The notes beneath the pieces were generated by a model. It was given only the letters and a program-made list of their open reading frames with translations. It was not told the DNA's origin and ran no database searches. Of a DNA stretch of 64,000 nt, positions 33,676 to 46,231 are shown in pieces (position 1 is the first letter of the stretch; every line of letters begins with the position of its first letter). A program made the position numbers and the translations under genes. The stretch comes from Portulaca oleracea (lineage: Eukaryota > Streptophyta > Magnoliopsida > Caryophyllales > Portulacaceae). The stretch spans positions 16,139,094 to 16,203,093 of the forward strand of contig CM055881.1 in NCBI GenBank assembly GCA_029582165.1, in the 5' to 3' direction.

Positions 33676-33680
33676 ACTAT

Positions 33681-35226
33681 ATAAAGAAGAAGAGAGTCAA
33701 TTGAAAGGGGGTGGTGAATTTTCGAGGACAACCCAAGGCCTTCCAAACAACTTTCTAGGGTTTGTTTTGTTGTTCTTATGATTGGATTTTAGGTTAGATT
33801 AGTCGCCAATTCTTGCTTTAATTCAATTCTCTTCTTAAGTTTACATTTAATTTCATGTTTGAATCTCGTTTTATGTTGTCTAATTTGTTCTTGTTCTTCA
33901 CCTCTCCCTTCTTGAATCTGAGACTGTTGTTGAAATATATTCGTTGAGTTTGAATTTAGTCAATAGATTTCTGATTGGTTTTTCTTGTGTTTCATTTATT
34001 ATCTCTAATTTTAGATCTTGGTTTTCCTGTTCGTTTTCGTTGTTTTAAAATAGCTTAGATTTCTGGGTTTGGTTTTGTAATTTGTATTTCGTGGTGCTTT
34101 AGCCTGATTTTTAAGTTTCGATCTACTCTATTTTGTTATCCTTTTCATTTCCCCTGTTGCACACCATCTTTGTCTCTCTGTCTCGGTCTCAATGCCCTGT
34201 TCCCCCTATCCCGAGTCCTCCTCTGTTCTTTTTGTTTTTTTCCTTTGTGTGTTCTCCCCTATTCCTTCTCATCATTTTCGCCTTTTCCGAGTCTTAGTTT
34301 AGAATGGTCAAAGTTAGTCAAGATGAATAAGTTAGGTTAGTATTAGTCTAGGGTCTTTTGTTTACAACGGTGATTCTTTTGGGTCAGTTGATGATTGTAG
34401 GATCAGTTGCTAGTTTGGTCAGTTGGGAGTCTAGGTCAACCTTTAGGTCATAACATTAGGATGGGATAGGCCATTAGTAGGTCTAGAAATGGGCTAAGTG
34501 ATTTGGCCCCTTAGGTTAGTTAATTACTTTAAGTAATTTAATAAAAATACAGTTTTAGTTTTGCTAATTTGGTTTCTCCTGCTCATCACATAATTTGATA
34601 ATGGTTTGAGAGAACTTTTATCCTTTAAGCAATGAAAGTTGCCAAGTATGAGTAGGAAGAATAGGTTGGGTTTGTTATGAGAATTTTCAAATCTTTAGCT
34701 AGGTCTTTAAGATTGTCATCTAGTAGTTTGATTTGATTAATTACATGAGAATAGTAATTAGGAGAATTAAACTAGTCTTTGCACCCTTGAGGTGGACCTC
34801 TTTTATGTTATTCCTTTTCGCTGCTGTGATTAGTTCAATGTTGTACATTTTATATTATTTTTTTTCTTAGTTGGTAGTTCTTTGAATCTAAAAATATCAA
34901 AATTTAACCTAGTTGGTGAGAGCTCGATTAGTTCCTAGGTTTAGGAAGCCCCAAATCCTTTTTAATTCTCGCACTCGCCTGTTTGAAAACCAATTGAAAG
35001 TGAAAGAGAGCGTAGAGCGATTTGTAAGAATTTCACGAGAAAGTCATCATGTCATCCATTTTAATAAGTTCTGTACAAAATGTATAAGTATAACGAAGTA
35101 TGTTTAGATGATTATGGAATAACGAAAATAAACATGAACATTCTTACCTCGTTTAAACATGTAGCATGCAAAATATAACTTGGAGAGGAAAGATAGGAAA
35201 TCCTTAACGTCAATACGTCCCGCTGG
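33681..35226 (+). other. No recognisable gene
   Basis: T-rich sequence following the solo LTR. It begins TATAAAGAAG, so together with the flank it resembles a promoter and transcript leader (GGGTTTGTTTTGTTG). Several GGTCAGTTGG-type words at 34385-34430. I cannot assign it; it may be the remains of another LTR. Confidence 0.3.
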
Positions 35227-35242
35227 ACATAAGGCCCTAATA

Positions 35243-35423
35243 GAGGGCAGTCCGGTGCACAAAGCTTCTCCGCAAGCGGGGGTCGAGGAAGGGTCCCACC
35301 ATAAAGGTGTAATGTACGCAGACCTTACCTTGCATTTCTGCAAGAGGCTATTTCCAAGACTCGAACCTGTAACCTCACGATCACAGGGCAACAACTCAAC
35401 CATTGCATCAAAGCTCCCCTTCA
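35243..35423 (-). mobile_element. Au-like tRNA-derived SINE
   Basis: About 181 bp on the minus strand. The tRNA-related head includes a B box GGTTCGAGTC preceded by an A-box-like TGGTTGAGTTG. The body contains CCTCTTGCAGAAATGCA, GGTCTGCGTACATTACACC and GTGCACCGGACTGCCCT, which match the widespread angiosperm Au SINE as I know it. Flanked by 16-bp target duplications ACATAAGGSCCTAATA (35227-35242 and 35424-35439, one mismatch). Confidence 0.92.
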
Positions 35424-35439
35424 ACATAAGGGCCTAATA

Positions 35440-36954
35440 ATTAAGCCAAATTTACCTTGAAAGCTACTATGACTAGCGACTACAGGGTGGGGCTAAAGTT
35501 TTAACTAAAGAAAACAAGTTGTGTAGGTAAAAGTGTACAAACCAAGCTAAACCTGTAAGAGGAATAACAACATTAAAGTTTGAGCATGTGGAATTAACGG
35601 CAGGTGTCCGATCTAAGAGGGGAAAAAGGCGAATTACAAAGACAAAAGGGTTACTTGGTAACATGAAGTGTAGGCTTTTGTGGTTGGGCATGTGGATATC
35701 AACTTAAATCATGTGTGATCCATGTGAATTAACCCTGTAATTTATCTGGCAAAACCACCCTCTTGCTCAACAAGTAGAATTCAAACCCTACCACTACACC
35801 ATCACTACACTGCTTCTGTTAGCCTACTTTATCTCTCCTCTTTCTCTCTCTATATTTTAAGTACTCAGGCTCATTCATTCTCATATTTTTTTGTCACTTT
35901 AATTAAATTTTTTTCATAATATCTGTCATCTTACATTTCAATAACACATTAATTACTAATTTTTTTCATGACACTTTGATGAGTATGTGAGAATGGATGG
36001 ACAAATATTGTTTTAAGGGATATAAAATTTGCATGTCGTTTTATATTCACCTTGTAAACTTGATGTCACTTAGAACACTATTTGATGTCCTCAAAAACTA
36101 TACTTAATGTTCATCATGTTCACATGCTCACCAAAATATCATCCTTATATGATCAATTCTCATTAAGTATATCTTTTTCTTTATTTCTTTTATTCACAAT
36201 TTTTCTTTATATTCACCAATTTATTTACCTTTTTTCTCATTTCAAGATGCAAATATTGTAAAGTGAAAGTTTTATTAATTTTGTGAATTATTTCTAAAAT
36301 CACAAATAATTTGAGAAGGAGGAAGTAATTAAAAATTAATTGACTATGTACCCGTTACTTCCACTTGAAGCCCTCTCCTCTCCACCCTATCATCAAAGTT
36401 ACATATTATCAATGCATGACAGCCGCCAAATAACTACAAAATTCATTGTTATTATGGAACCCACAAATTCTATTGGATAGTTAAAGGAAATTATATTATT
36501 TGACTTCACCTCCTCCAACCCTACCAAATTTACACACTACCCTACATAAATTAATGCCTGAATTATTGAATGTGAAATACCATCTTTAATTATTATAATT
36601 ATACTATTGCCTATGCTCTAGGGTTCTTTTCACTAATTAATACGGAGTATAATTTACTGTCTTTTTCTTGCTCTGTTCAGACCTTTTTATTAGCTTTTGC
36701 CCTATTCCAAGTAGAATGTGATCATTTCGGTCGTCCCGTGTTATTGTAATTTTGAGAATAAATTGACATATGAACAATATATGTTAATTAGGCACATATA
36801 TTAATTATTCAAGTTATCGAAAGAGATGATGCAAGCAATGAATCAGTATTAAGGTTGTTTGATTCAATTCGATCCAATTGGAAGGTAAAAGTTATACTGA
36901 TTATCTCGGTGATTCTTGATTTCAAATAAGTTATATAAATGAGGATACCTGGTA
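35440..36954. other. AT-rich intergenic DNA, nothing recognised
   Basis: No long frame, no repeat boundary. A short TTAATACGGAGTATA word near 36640 resembles a Stowaway end but has no partner. Confidence 0.5.
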
Positions 36955-37189
36955 CTTCCTCCCTTTTTATTTATGTGTCGCTTAGAAAATTGTATTCAAA
37001 ACTTTGACTGTTAATATTTTAATTTATAGAATGATTCATCATTTAAAATTGATGTCATTAGATTCATAATAAAAAATACTGTTTAAAAAGTATAATGTTA
37101 TAATTTTTAATAAAAGCTTTACATTAGAAATTATTAATTAAAAATTGATATTAAAGTCATAAATAACAAATAAAAAAGAATGGGGAGAG
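36955..37189. mobile_element. Stowaway-like MITE, degenerate
   Basis: 235 bp between TA dinucleotides (36953-36954, 37190-37191). Ends CTTCCTCCCTTTTTATTTAT and, inverted, CTCTCCCCATTCTTTTTTAT. AT-rich, no coding capacity. Confidence 0.7.
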
Positions 37190-37191
37190 TA

Positions 37192-37874
37192 ACTTGTATG
37201 AAATATGTTTGCTCATGAAAGATATATATAGACATAAAATATTACACATGCCTAATTGCCTGTAGCTAATCATATGTTATGTCTATCTGTCATTCTAATT
37301 AGATGATATAAAATAAAAGTTGAGCATTATATTAGAAATATATCATATCACTCCTGCACCACCTTACTCTTCTAAGTTGAATGGAAATGACATCAAATTT
37401 AAGGAAAATTGATTATTCTTTTTGGCGTGTACATAATTTGTATTTAAAGAAAAAAGGGCTGAAATAGACATAAGATATGCACTTTTCCTAGTTCGTATTT
37501 CTATTTTTGACGGTATGTAAATATGAGACTTATACTATACACCAAAAGTTGAATGGGTGTCTTATTTGAGTCTTTTTTATTGATCATTTCACAAATATGA
37601 AGTAGAAGACCCTATTCAGCTGGCGTAAGTTATATTCAAAATGGATAATAAATAGTTTAAAGTTTAAGATAACGTATTTATTATGAAAATTCTTAACTTA
37701 TTGTATGTTTTATATAAAAGAAAATAACGAAAGTATTGTTATAAGACACTTAGGTGTTTTACCTTAAATTATATTATTCTATATTGAATAAACAATGGTA
37801 TAAAGAGTTGTATATGCAATATCACATATTTATACTAAATTATATTTTATTGATAAACTTTCAAAATTTACAAA
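37192..37874. other. AT-rich intergenic DNA, nothing recognised
   Basis: No frame, no repeat structure identified. Confidence 0.5.
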
Positions 37875-38608
37875 TCTATATATTATAATAGAAATTATTG
37901 TGGGTCCCACGAAATAGAGCTACGGGAGTAATTGTAGGGGAATTGGCCAATCACAACGTAGAAAATTATTATTTTTTTCTATTTTCAATTTTTTTATTTT
38001 CAATCCGGATTTTATTCTAAATTAAAAAAACAGAAAGTATCACTAATCTGCTTTGGACTCTAAATTAAATTATTTTGGTGCAAATAAAAGTAATTATTTT
38101 GGTGTTACTTATAATCTATATATTATAATAGAAATCATTTTGGGTCCCACGAAATATAGCCACGGGAGTGAGAGTGGCTGTAGGGAATTGGCCAATCACA
38201 ACTTAGAAATTTATTATTATTTTTTATTTTCAATTTTTTCTATTTTCAATCCGAATTTTATTTTAAAATTAAAAAATAGAAAGTATCAATAATACTTAAC
38301 TGCTTTGGACTTTGAATTAAATTATTTTGGTGCAAATAACAGTAACTATTTTGGTGTTGCCTATAATCTATATATTATAATAAAAACCATTGTGGGTCCC
38401 ATGAAATAGAGCCACGGGAGTAGCTATAGGGGAATTGGCCAATCACAACTTAGAAATTTATTATTTTTTTCTATTTTCAATTTTTTTATTTTCAATCCGG
38501 ATTTTATTTGAAAATTAAAAAAAAGAAAAAGTATCACCAATGCTTAAGTTCTTTGGACTCTAAATTAAATTATTTTGTGCAAATAACAACAATTATTTTG
38601 GTGTTGCC

Positions 38609-38610
<2 letters not shown>

Positions 38611-38667
<57 letters not shown>
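38611..38667. repeat. (TAA)n microsatellite
   Basis: About 19 units at the end of the third 5'-end repeat. Similar tracts at 38919-38962 and 39121-39192 occupy the same position in the following units. Confidence 0.95.
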
Positions 38668-38668
<1 letters not shown>

Positions 38669-38915
38669 CTATATATTATAAAAGAAGTCATTGTGGGTCC
38701 CACGAAATAGAGGCACGGGAGTGATTGTAGGGGAATTGGCCAATCACAACGTAGAAAATTATTATTATTTTTTTCTATTTTCTATTTTTTTATTTTCAAT
38801 CCAGATTTTATTTTAAAATTGAAAAAAAAACAGAAAGTATCAATAATCCTTAAATGCTTTGGACTCTGAATAAAATTATGTTGGTGCAAATAGCAGTAAT
38901 TATTTTGGTGTTGTC

Positions 38916-38963
<48 letters not shown>

Positions 38964-39137
38964 CTATATGATAATAATAATCCATATAATACTAATAGTA
39001 AAGTTTTTGGGTCTCGCTGAATGGAGAAAGAAGATTAATTGTAGAGATTTCGGCCAATAAGAAGATAGATAACTACTGAATTAAATTATTTTAGTCCAAA
39101 TATCAGTAATTATTTTGGCATAATAATAATAGTAATA

Positions 39138-39193
<56 letters not shown>

Positions 39194-39507
39194 CTATATA
39201 ATAATAATAATAATTATATGGTAGACCATGTAATACCTACTTATGTCTACCAAAGTGTTAAAATTTTCTTAATAAATCTATCAATAATTATTATAAAATT
39301 CAATGTACATTTGTCAATATTATTTTAAAATTCATCGATATTTTTTACTTAAACTCTTGACCTACATGTATTTTGATTGTTGTAGTTAGAATCTTGATTG
39401 TTATTGTACGTCTTTTTTACTTAAACTCTTGACCTATATGTATTTTTAATTTTATATATTTTTATTTAAACAACTTTTCGTATTTTTAATTTAATTATAT
39501 AATTTAT

Positions 39508-39598
39508 CGTAACGCCTCGGCCCCTCCCGGACTGGGGGCATTACCGATAACTGCTTCAAGGATCGATGTTGATCGCCCACAAATCGCCACGTGTCTTT
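39508..39598 (-). mobile_element. Cassandra LTR fragment
   Basis: Resembles the last 90 bp of the Cassandra LTR (10855-10947) in reverse: TCGTAACGCC at one end, then GGCATTACCGATAACTGCTTC and CCCACAAATCGCCA. The 5S-like part is missing. Flanked on both sides by copies of TTTAATTATATAATTTA. Confidence 0.75.
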
Positions 39599-39737
39599 AA
39601 TTTAATTATATAATTTAATTATATAATTTATGTTGTGGTAATTTTAATTTATATGTACAATAATAATTTAGGTTCTTTTTTATTAAAAATAATATTTATT
39701 TTATCATACACCGTGTATCGCACGGGTTTAAGACTAG

Positions 39738-40645
39738 TATGCATATAATAAAACAAGTTAGTCCATATAGGATATAATTTATATTCTTTAATTAATAATT
39801 ATATAATGCACCTTGGAGCATTGTTTAGATAATCAGTAAAGTGTTAAAAACATAATTGACTAATATTTATTGTAAAGTTCTTTGTAAATTTATAAGGACC
39901 ATTATAACCATCTTGACTCAAGATGGTTCTTAACCATTTTGAATTAGTCATATTTCACAATTTTGTAATTTTTATTAATAGTTTCTTTAATAATTATATA
40001 TATTTATAAATTATAATAATATAATACTTATTAGTTAGGTCAAAAAAATATAATAATAGCCTAATTTTATCAATCAAAATGCACATTTTAGACATAGTTT
40101 TATATTTATAAGTTATTATTTTAAATTATAGACAAATTATTATCAATCAAAATGAAATAAATATAGACAAATTATTATTTTAAATTATTTATAAGTTATT
40201 ATTATTGCAAAACTTATGATATGTACAAATTTATCAATTTATTACAAAATTAGTCAACTAATAAATTGTTATATTTAAACTACATGGAATGACACAAGTA
40301 ATTCCCTAATTGCACTCTTTTGTACAAAGCATGTGAAATAAGGATCATCTACATTTTTATGGAATTTGATTTGATCTTTTGCATTATGATATCCGCGAAT
40401 TGATGATTATACAGCCTATTTAACTCAGTATGCGTGGCACAAAAGGTTATAGACGGCATGATTACTTACAGTACAATATTAAAGATGTAACAATTTTAAC
40501 TTATCAGGAAAAAGATGGAGGAGACGAGCATAGATTACTCTTTTCCAATCACACTACTTTTATTCGTGCATGCATCTGACTTATAATGTAGTATTTAATT
40601 AGTTAATTTAACAAAACAACTGAAATTGTTTATAGTATAAAATTA
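39738..40645. other. AT-rich intergenic DNA, nothing recognised
   Basis: Short local repeats around GACAAATTATTATTTTAAATTA (40130-40200, described only as an AT-rich duplication). No frame. Confidence 0.5.
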
Positions 40646-41555
40646 AGGGCATGCTCTTTGCAATTTTTGATAAGTAGTTTATTGTTAATCATAATTGATC
40701 ACTGCTGATAAATACTGATTTATTTTGATTAGTGTTGGTCAATTTTGATGATTTATTTTGATTAGTGTTGGTCAATCTTGATCGATATTGCTTGGTGCTA
40801 ATTAATTAATTAGTTATAATTAGTAATATAATAATCATATAACTAGCTATATTATGATATGATTTTTTTAAAAAAATATTATTCTTTTATCTTCTTTCTT
40901 TAAAGTAGGTTAGGAATTTCATTAGCAGTATATTTTTTATTTACAATATAATTAAATATATTGTAAATTTTTATTAGTTATAATTAATAATATAATTATT
41001 TATAATTAACAATAATAATTAGTAATATAATTATTTATATTCATTTATTAATAATATAATTATATTATGAATTTTAATAATTAATAATACAATTACTTAC
41101 AAAAAAATGAAACTATATTTTCTATTTCCTTTCTTTAGAATTTCATGATTTCCAACCTCCCACAAAAGTCTAAATTTCACATGAGATTCCCTCTGACTTT
41201 TTCCCTCTTATTCTTACCCTATTATTTTATTTCATTCCCACGAAATATATCTATATGTACAATTTATATTATTTTTAAGGTTTCAAGACGTGGTCATCTT
41301 CATCTTCTTCAAAGCTACCAAATTTTCAACTTAGCTCCAAATCAGTTAGTTTCTTTTAATTAATATTTATGGGTTTGTGTTTTAGTTTGATGATTCATGT
41401 AGATATTATTGAAAATGATACATAGTAACACAGAACTACCTTAGTGTTACACTAAACACAAAATAGTACAGTTATTAACCCAAAAATTTAAAACTTATAC
41501 AACGGATCTTGAACTTTGAGTTTACTATACATGAAACATGTGAACAAATGTAGTA

Positions 41556-41765
41556 CTCCCTCCGTTTCATATTAATTGTCCAAAATATCGTCTTTGACTA
41601 AGAATTTATTATAGCTAGTATATTTTTATCAAAAAATTACAAAATTATATTCTTATTATAGTACTTTTCGTTATAAATCTAATAATGGTACTTTCATATA
41701 TTAGAACATTGTATATGTTGAGAAATTAATAACGTATTGAGACAATTAATACGGAACGGAGGGAG
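41556..41765. mobile_element. Stowaway MITE
   Basis: 210 bp, terminal inverted repeats CTCCCTCCGTTTC / GGAACGGAGGGAG, TA target duplications at 41554-41555 and 41766-41767. Sub-terminal ATTAATTGTC / GACAATTAAT is also inverted. Confidence 0.95.
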
Positions 41766-43351
41766 TAGCTTATAACCCATACCTTTTACGTTTTAGCTAG
41801 CCATGGTGCCTTTACTTTGCCAAGTTATTGGAGTTGTGAAATATTGATTAACAACTTATCACTTATAGATGTTGTACGTAGTATTTCATATATGACTTTC
41901 GTGTATAATTATCCCTGCAACAATTAAAAAATACTAGAAATATTATTGTACGATATTCTTCATTAGTTCATTGCCTATGCAAGAAAAAAACCTAGAAAAA
42001 ATGACATTATTTTCATCAACTTTTATGTTTGATTGTGTTTTACGTATTTTTGCGTAACCTTTTATTAATCAAATATGTAAGAAATATTGTAGGAGGTAAA
42101 AATTTGTCGATCAATTAAAAAATTACACGTGGAAAATAAATTAAATTTATCACTACAACATATCAGGTCTTTGGTGGCATTTGTTTAGTAGCATTTATTA
42201 TAATTGCAATTAAAGGTACCAATTTATGTATATTGCAATTGCTCTATAGCAGCATTTACACAAAATAAAAATAAAATGCCGCCATAACCCAATTTTAATG
42301 GAAAGAGCCGGTCTGGAAATTAAAGAGTCGGTCTGCAAAAATAAAAACTCAGTTGTTCATGCAATCGTTCTTTTCTTTCTTCCCCTTCTGCTCAGATGGA
42401 AACAAACGCCCTAAGTACCAATCTTAATGTCAGTCGCTCTATTTCTTCTCCCCTTTCTCAAATAGCCATGGTCAATGGCGATTGATCTGATCTGTGAGCA
42501 TCACCTTCTGTCGATTCCAGTCTCATGTTCCAAGACACTACGTAGCCCTCGCTGCCAAGGTACTCCTTCTCGATTTCGTTTTTCTTTGTTTCTTCATTTT
42601 AGGCAACGTATTGTTCGACTGTGACGGAAGTCCGAGTGCTGAGATTATTGAGGACTGCAATTCTTTGTGCCTTAGTTGTTATTCGGCTTGATTTTCATAG
42701 AAAATTTGTACATTTGGTAGTGAAATACGAATGTGTAGGTAAGTTGGGAGTTTTGGTGGCTAAATTCAATTCTTATATGCAATAATTACAAGTACAAGTT
42801 GTTAATGATTCAAGTTTTGGCCGAATTAGGGTTTCTAGTCGAAAAGCTCAAGGTCTGATTCCTAATCCGAACTCTCTCTCTGTTTTGATTGTGATGATGA
42901 TAATCAACAATCTGATTCCTAATGGTGTAGGTTATGTACATCCTCGAATTCAATTTTTCTCTGTTTTGATTGTGATGATGATAATCAACAATCTAACATC
43001 CTTGATTTCAATTGTGTATCGTGAATTACGATTGTTTGTGTAGTTTGATTTATTTCCTTACCTCTTTTCTGACTGAGGTAATCTCTCTATGAAATCATGT
43101 ACAAAATTTAATTTTCGTCAATTCGGATAGATTTGGCTATCACAGTTAATTTGTTGTTTTGATTGTGATGATGATAATCAACAATCTATTATCCTTGATT
43201 TCAATTGTCTATCCTCTTCTCCGAACGACACTGTGCGGAATGTGAAATTCTGACTCTCAAAACCTTCAATTTCCCAAATTTGTTCACATTCTACGGGTTG
43301 GTGGCTGAAATCCAGCAAGGTATGGCTAAGTTTCACGCCCCTCCCTCTTCC

Positions 43352-43417
43352 ATTGATGTGCCAATTGTTTTTAGAGGACCAAATGGTGTTGTAGCGGGAG
43401 TTGGAGCTCAACATTCC
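43352..43417 (+). pseudogene. Captured fragment of a pyruvate dehydrogenase E1-beta gene
   Basis: Within the open frame 43205-43552, the residues VPIVFRGPNGVVAGVGAQHS match the highly conserved plant PDH E1-beta segment (usually GAAAGVGAQHS). The upstream TFNFPNL may correspond to the TFNFSMQ of the same protein. The downstream part of the frame (ITSVLFTIAMFTFVFQISL) is not PDH. The enzyme decarboxylates pyruvate in mitochondria or plastids; this short exon-like piece cannot do so. It is cargo of the CACTA element. Confidence 0.7.
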
Positions 43418-43457
43418 TCGGTTCTAAACTTCTTATTTAACTTTCAGATAACCTCCG

Positions 43458-43668
43458 TCTTGTTCACGATCGCGATGTTCACTTTCGTGTTTCAAATAAG
43501 TTTGATTGTGCTCGAGAAAGAACTGAGGCTTAGACAGGTATGTATTATGTAAAATGATAACCTTCGTTCTTGTTCACCATCGCGATGTTCACTTTCATGT
43601 TTCAGATAAGTTTGATTGTGCTCGAGAAAGAACTGAGGCTTAGACAGGTATGTATTATGTAAAATGAT
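43458..43668 (+). repeat. Tandem duplication inside the CACTA element
   Basis: About 105 bp present twice (43458-43558, 43563-43668), each ending GAGGCTTAGACAGGTATG, which looks like an exon end plus splice donor. Confidence 0.85.
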
Positions 43669-46231
43669 AGCAATGTGACATTCCGGCTGACATAAAACAC
43701 ATACACAGAATTGAACTTCTGATGCAATTGAACGATTCCATTTATTTCTGTTTTTTTGTGTGTGATTACTGATCAGGTGATGAACATAATAGGGCTTTAT
43801 GATCTGCATACTGGCTTTCATGACTCCTCTGGGAGAACATCATGGCTGTTATCTCCTCGCTTTTCACAGTTGTTGCTGGGATGATATTTCAGTTCAGTTT
43901 TGCATTCTCTTGGTATTCATGTTAGTCATGATAATTAAACTATATCTATAATCTACTCTCTTTCTTGCTCTGACCTTATTCTGCCAGTGCCAGCCATCTA
44001 AGTTTATGATGTTTGTCTTTACTACAAGATCTGGCTAGAGGGAAGTCGCCTGGAACAAGTAATTATCCATTTTGGATGTTGACCGTTCATTTCATTTTGA
44101 TTTTTTTTTTGGTCTAGGAGGATTGTGGGATTTGCTTCATAATTCATATGCCAAGGGTGTATTAGCTTCGGTGGCTTTGCTGGGACCAGGAAGAGGTCCG
44201 TTCCCCTCACCAATTTTTACTAATTCATATCCTAATTTTTTCTCAATTTTTACAGCAAAATGTACACCATTGTGCTATGTGCACTTGAGTTGATTGTGGA
44301 ACCTGTTATAGCTGTGATCTTGGACCCAATGTGAAATTTAATGCATGTTTGTAAGTTATAGTGATTATAAATTTTTTTTTTAAAAAAAAACTAGTTTTAA
44401 AAGGTGATGGCCACCAAAGATAGCTCCACCTTGTGTTTTGGCTGGTTGTTCAAATTCATCCATCATCATGATGTTAACTAGGACATCCCAATATCGAACT
44501 TTTTGTGTGATCATTAGTGTTGTACTTGAAATGTTATCTTGTGCTAGTTAGCATCTTTTGGCTCCTTGTTTTATTTACCTTATTATTTCGCCTGTTTTTC
44601 TTCGTGTGATCCAGGTAAATGTCTACCTCAAGTTTTGGTACACATGCTACATCTCAGCTTATTAGTGTAGGTGATTATTTCCCCCACTTTTTTGCCTTTC
44701 ATTCAGTTTATTTCTTTCTGCATTCTTATAGTTTTGGTGTCGAGTGATGGAGTTTAATTTTAAATTTGGTTCAATGTATTTTGTTTGGTTTGCTGTAGTA
44801 GTAGTGGTGTGGTTCTAATGGAGTTTAGTTTTTCTGTCTTCTGGAATGTTGGTGCTAGGAGCACAGACTCCACTAACTCAAGAAACAAGACCATGAGAAA
44901 ACTGGCGCAATCAAAATCCCGAACCGGGCCATTTTTGGTTATTTTATTGACTAATGGATGATCTTTATGTATTGGATTGTAAACATATAACAAATTTTTA
45001 ATTTTGATTGGATGTAAATATTTGTAAACACAATTTATGGGAAATTACGAGTTTTTTGGAGAAATTTGCATTTTCCAACTTCTAGAATTTGTTTAGTTTT
45101 GAATTTACATTAATTATTGGATAAATATATATGCTAATTAGTGTTGTTGAAATAAAGGGCCTTTAGCAGCATTTAATTAGGCCTATCCCAGCAAATACAA
45201 TAAATGTTGTCCAAGGCTATGGCGACATTGCCTCTAGCGACATTTATTTATTTGCTGGGGTAGACTATTGCAGCATTTATAAATACCACTAAAGGCAAAA
45301 ATAAATGCCGCTAAAGCCCTGTTTTGTTGTAGTGTATTCGGCCAATTATTATCCGCCACGTGTTAAGTTAATTACGGCAGTACATTTAATTGAATTTTAA
45401 ATGGGAATGCATCTTGGCCAATAATATCGTGACACGTGTTAATTATGATGTAGAAAATAACAATTATTTCTTTATTTTAAAATAAAGGAATAATTAATTA
45501 ATTTGGGCCCAGGCCCAAAGTCGACTCTTACCCTTGGCAACCCTAGGTATCCAGAGCCTATAAATAGGGGTCCTCTCTTTCATTTTCAACAGACTCTGCA
45601 GTCTACACCCGACGACATTCGGCATTCAGTATCCCAGAGGTTTTAGAAGATCAAATTGCCAGCAGTCTCCAGCTACCAATCGCCAAGAATCGAAGTCTGC
45701 AAAAGCTCAAGATCGAATCTTCAAGCCTCTACCGCGTCAAGATCAAGAACTACTTTAGAAGATCGAACTACAGACGCTCTCCAGCTACAAGCGACAAGGA
45801 CTAACTTTGGCTAGTTCAACAACTTCTGTTCTTCGCATCAAAGACTGCAGTTGCCTTCCTCGTCTAGTTCATCGATCGAGATCAAGCACTCCAGCCCTCG
45901 CATCCAAGAACTTGAAGAACTGCAACCAACAGTCAACCTACAGACGGTTAGACTTCGAGCAACCTCCAGCTACCAAGCATCAAGGATATCAACGCTTAAG
46001 ACCTTCACCTCAAGAACTACTACAAGAGTTCTTCAGCTAGACATGCATTCGAGATCGAGATTAAGCGTCTGCGCCCTCGACTCACCCAAATTTCAGGAGA
46101 TCGAATCAGAGGACTACTTTATTGTATTCAATACAGAGATTGTACCCGCATACATTCAAATATTAATACAAATTAATTTGTTTCTCAATTTCCTGTCATT
46201 ATTAAATTTAGACTAGAAATTTGTGTTTACA

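Larger units (their letters stand above)
37875..39737 (+). mobile_element. Helitron with tandemly repeated 5' end
   Basis: The 3' end has the Helitron hallmark: hairpin CCGTGTATCGCACGG (39711-39725), twelve bases later CTAG (39737), then the target T. The 5' end TCTATATATTATAATAG follows a target A at 37874. That start recurs at 38115, 38367, 38668 and, degenerate, at 38963 and 39193. Each precedes a related 230-300-bp block with GTGGGTCCCACGAAATAG and GGCCAATCAC. There is no Rep/helicase gene, so it is non-autonomous. Confidence 0.8.
42151..45334. mobile_element. Non-autonomous CACTA (En/Spm) transposon with captured gene piece
   Basis: Terminal inverted repeats CACTACAACATATCAGG and, inverted from 45334, CACTACAACAAAACAGG. 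3-bp target duplication TAT (42148-42150, 45335-45337). Sub-terminal repeats GCAGCATTTA and GCGACATTTATTT occur at both ends. 3184 bp, no transposase. The interior contains gene-like sequence (43205-43670) and three copies of GATTGTGATGATGATAATCA (42888, 42964, 43158 approximately). Confidence 0.95.
42088..46231 (+). repeat. 5' LTR of the 17-kb element, split by CACTA
   Basis: 42088-42150 plus 45338-46231, together about 957 bp and matching 58259-59216. TATA box at 45559-45566 (CTATAAATAGGGG). Confidence 0.93.

Noticed and set aside
35380..35423. tRNA gene
   Set aside because: A and B boxes are present but there is no cloverleaf acceptor pairing. The sequence continues into the SINE body.
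38782..39060. Poly-Tyr and poly-Ile reading frames
   Set aside because: Translations of the (TAA)n microsatellites.
45807..46216. Open frames of 77 and 121 codons before gag
   Set aside because: They lie within the LTR, are repeated at 58956-59201 in the other LTR, and show no protein family.
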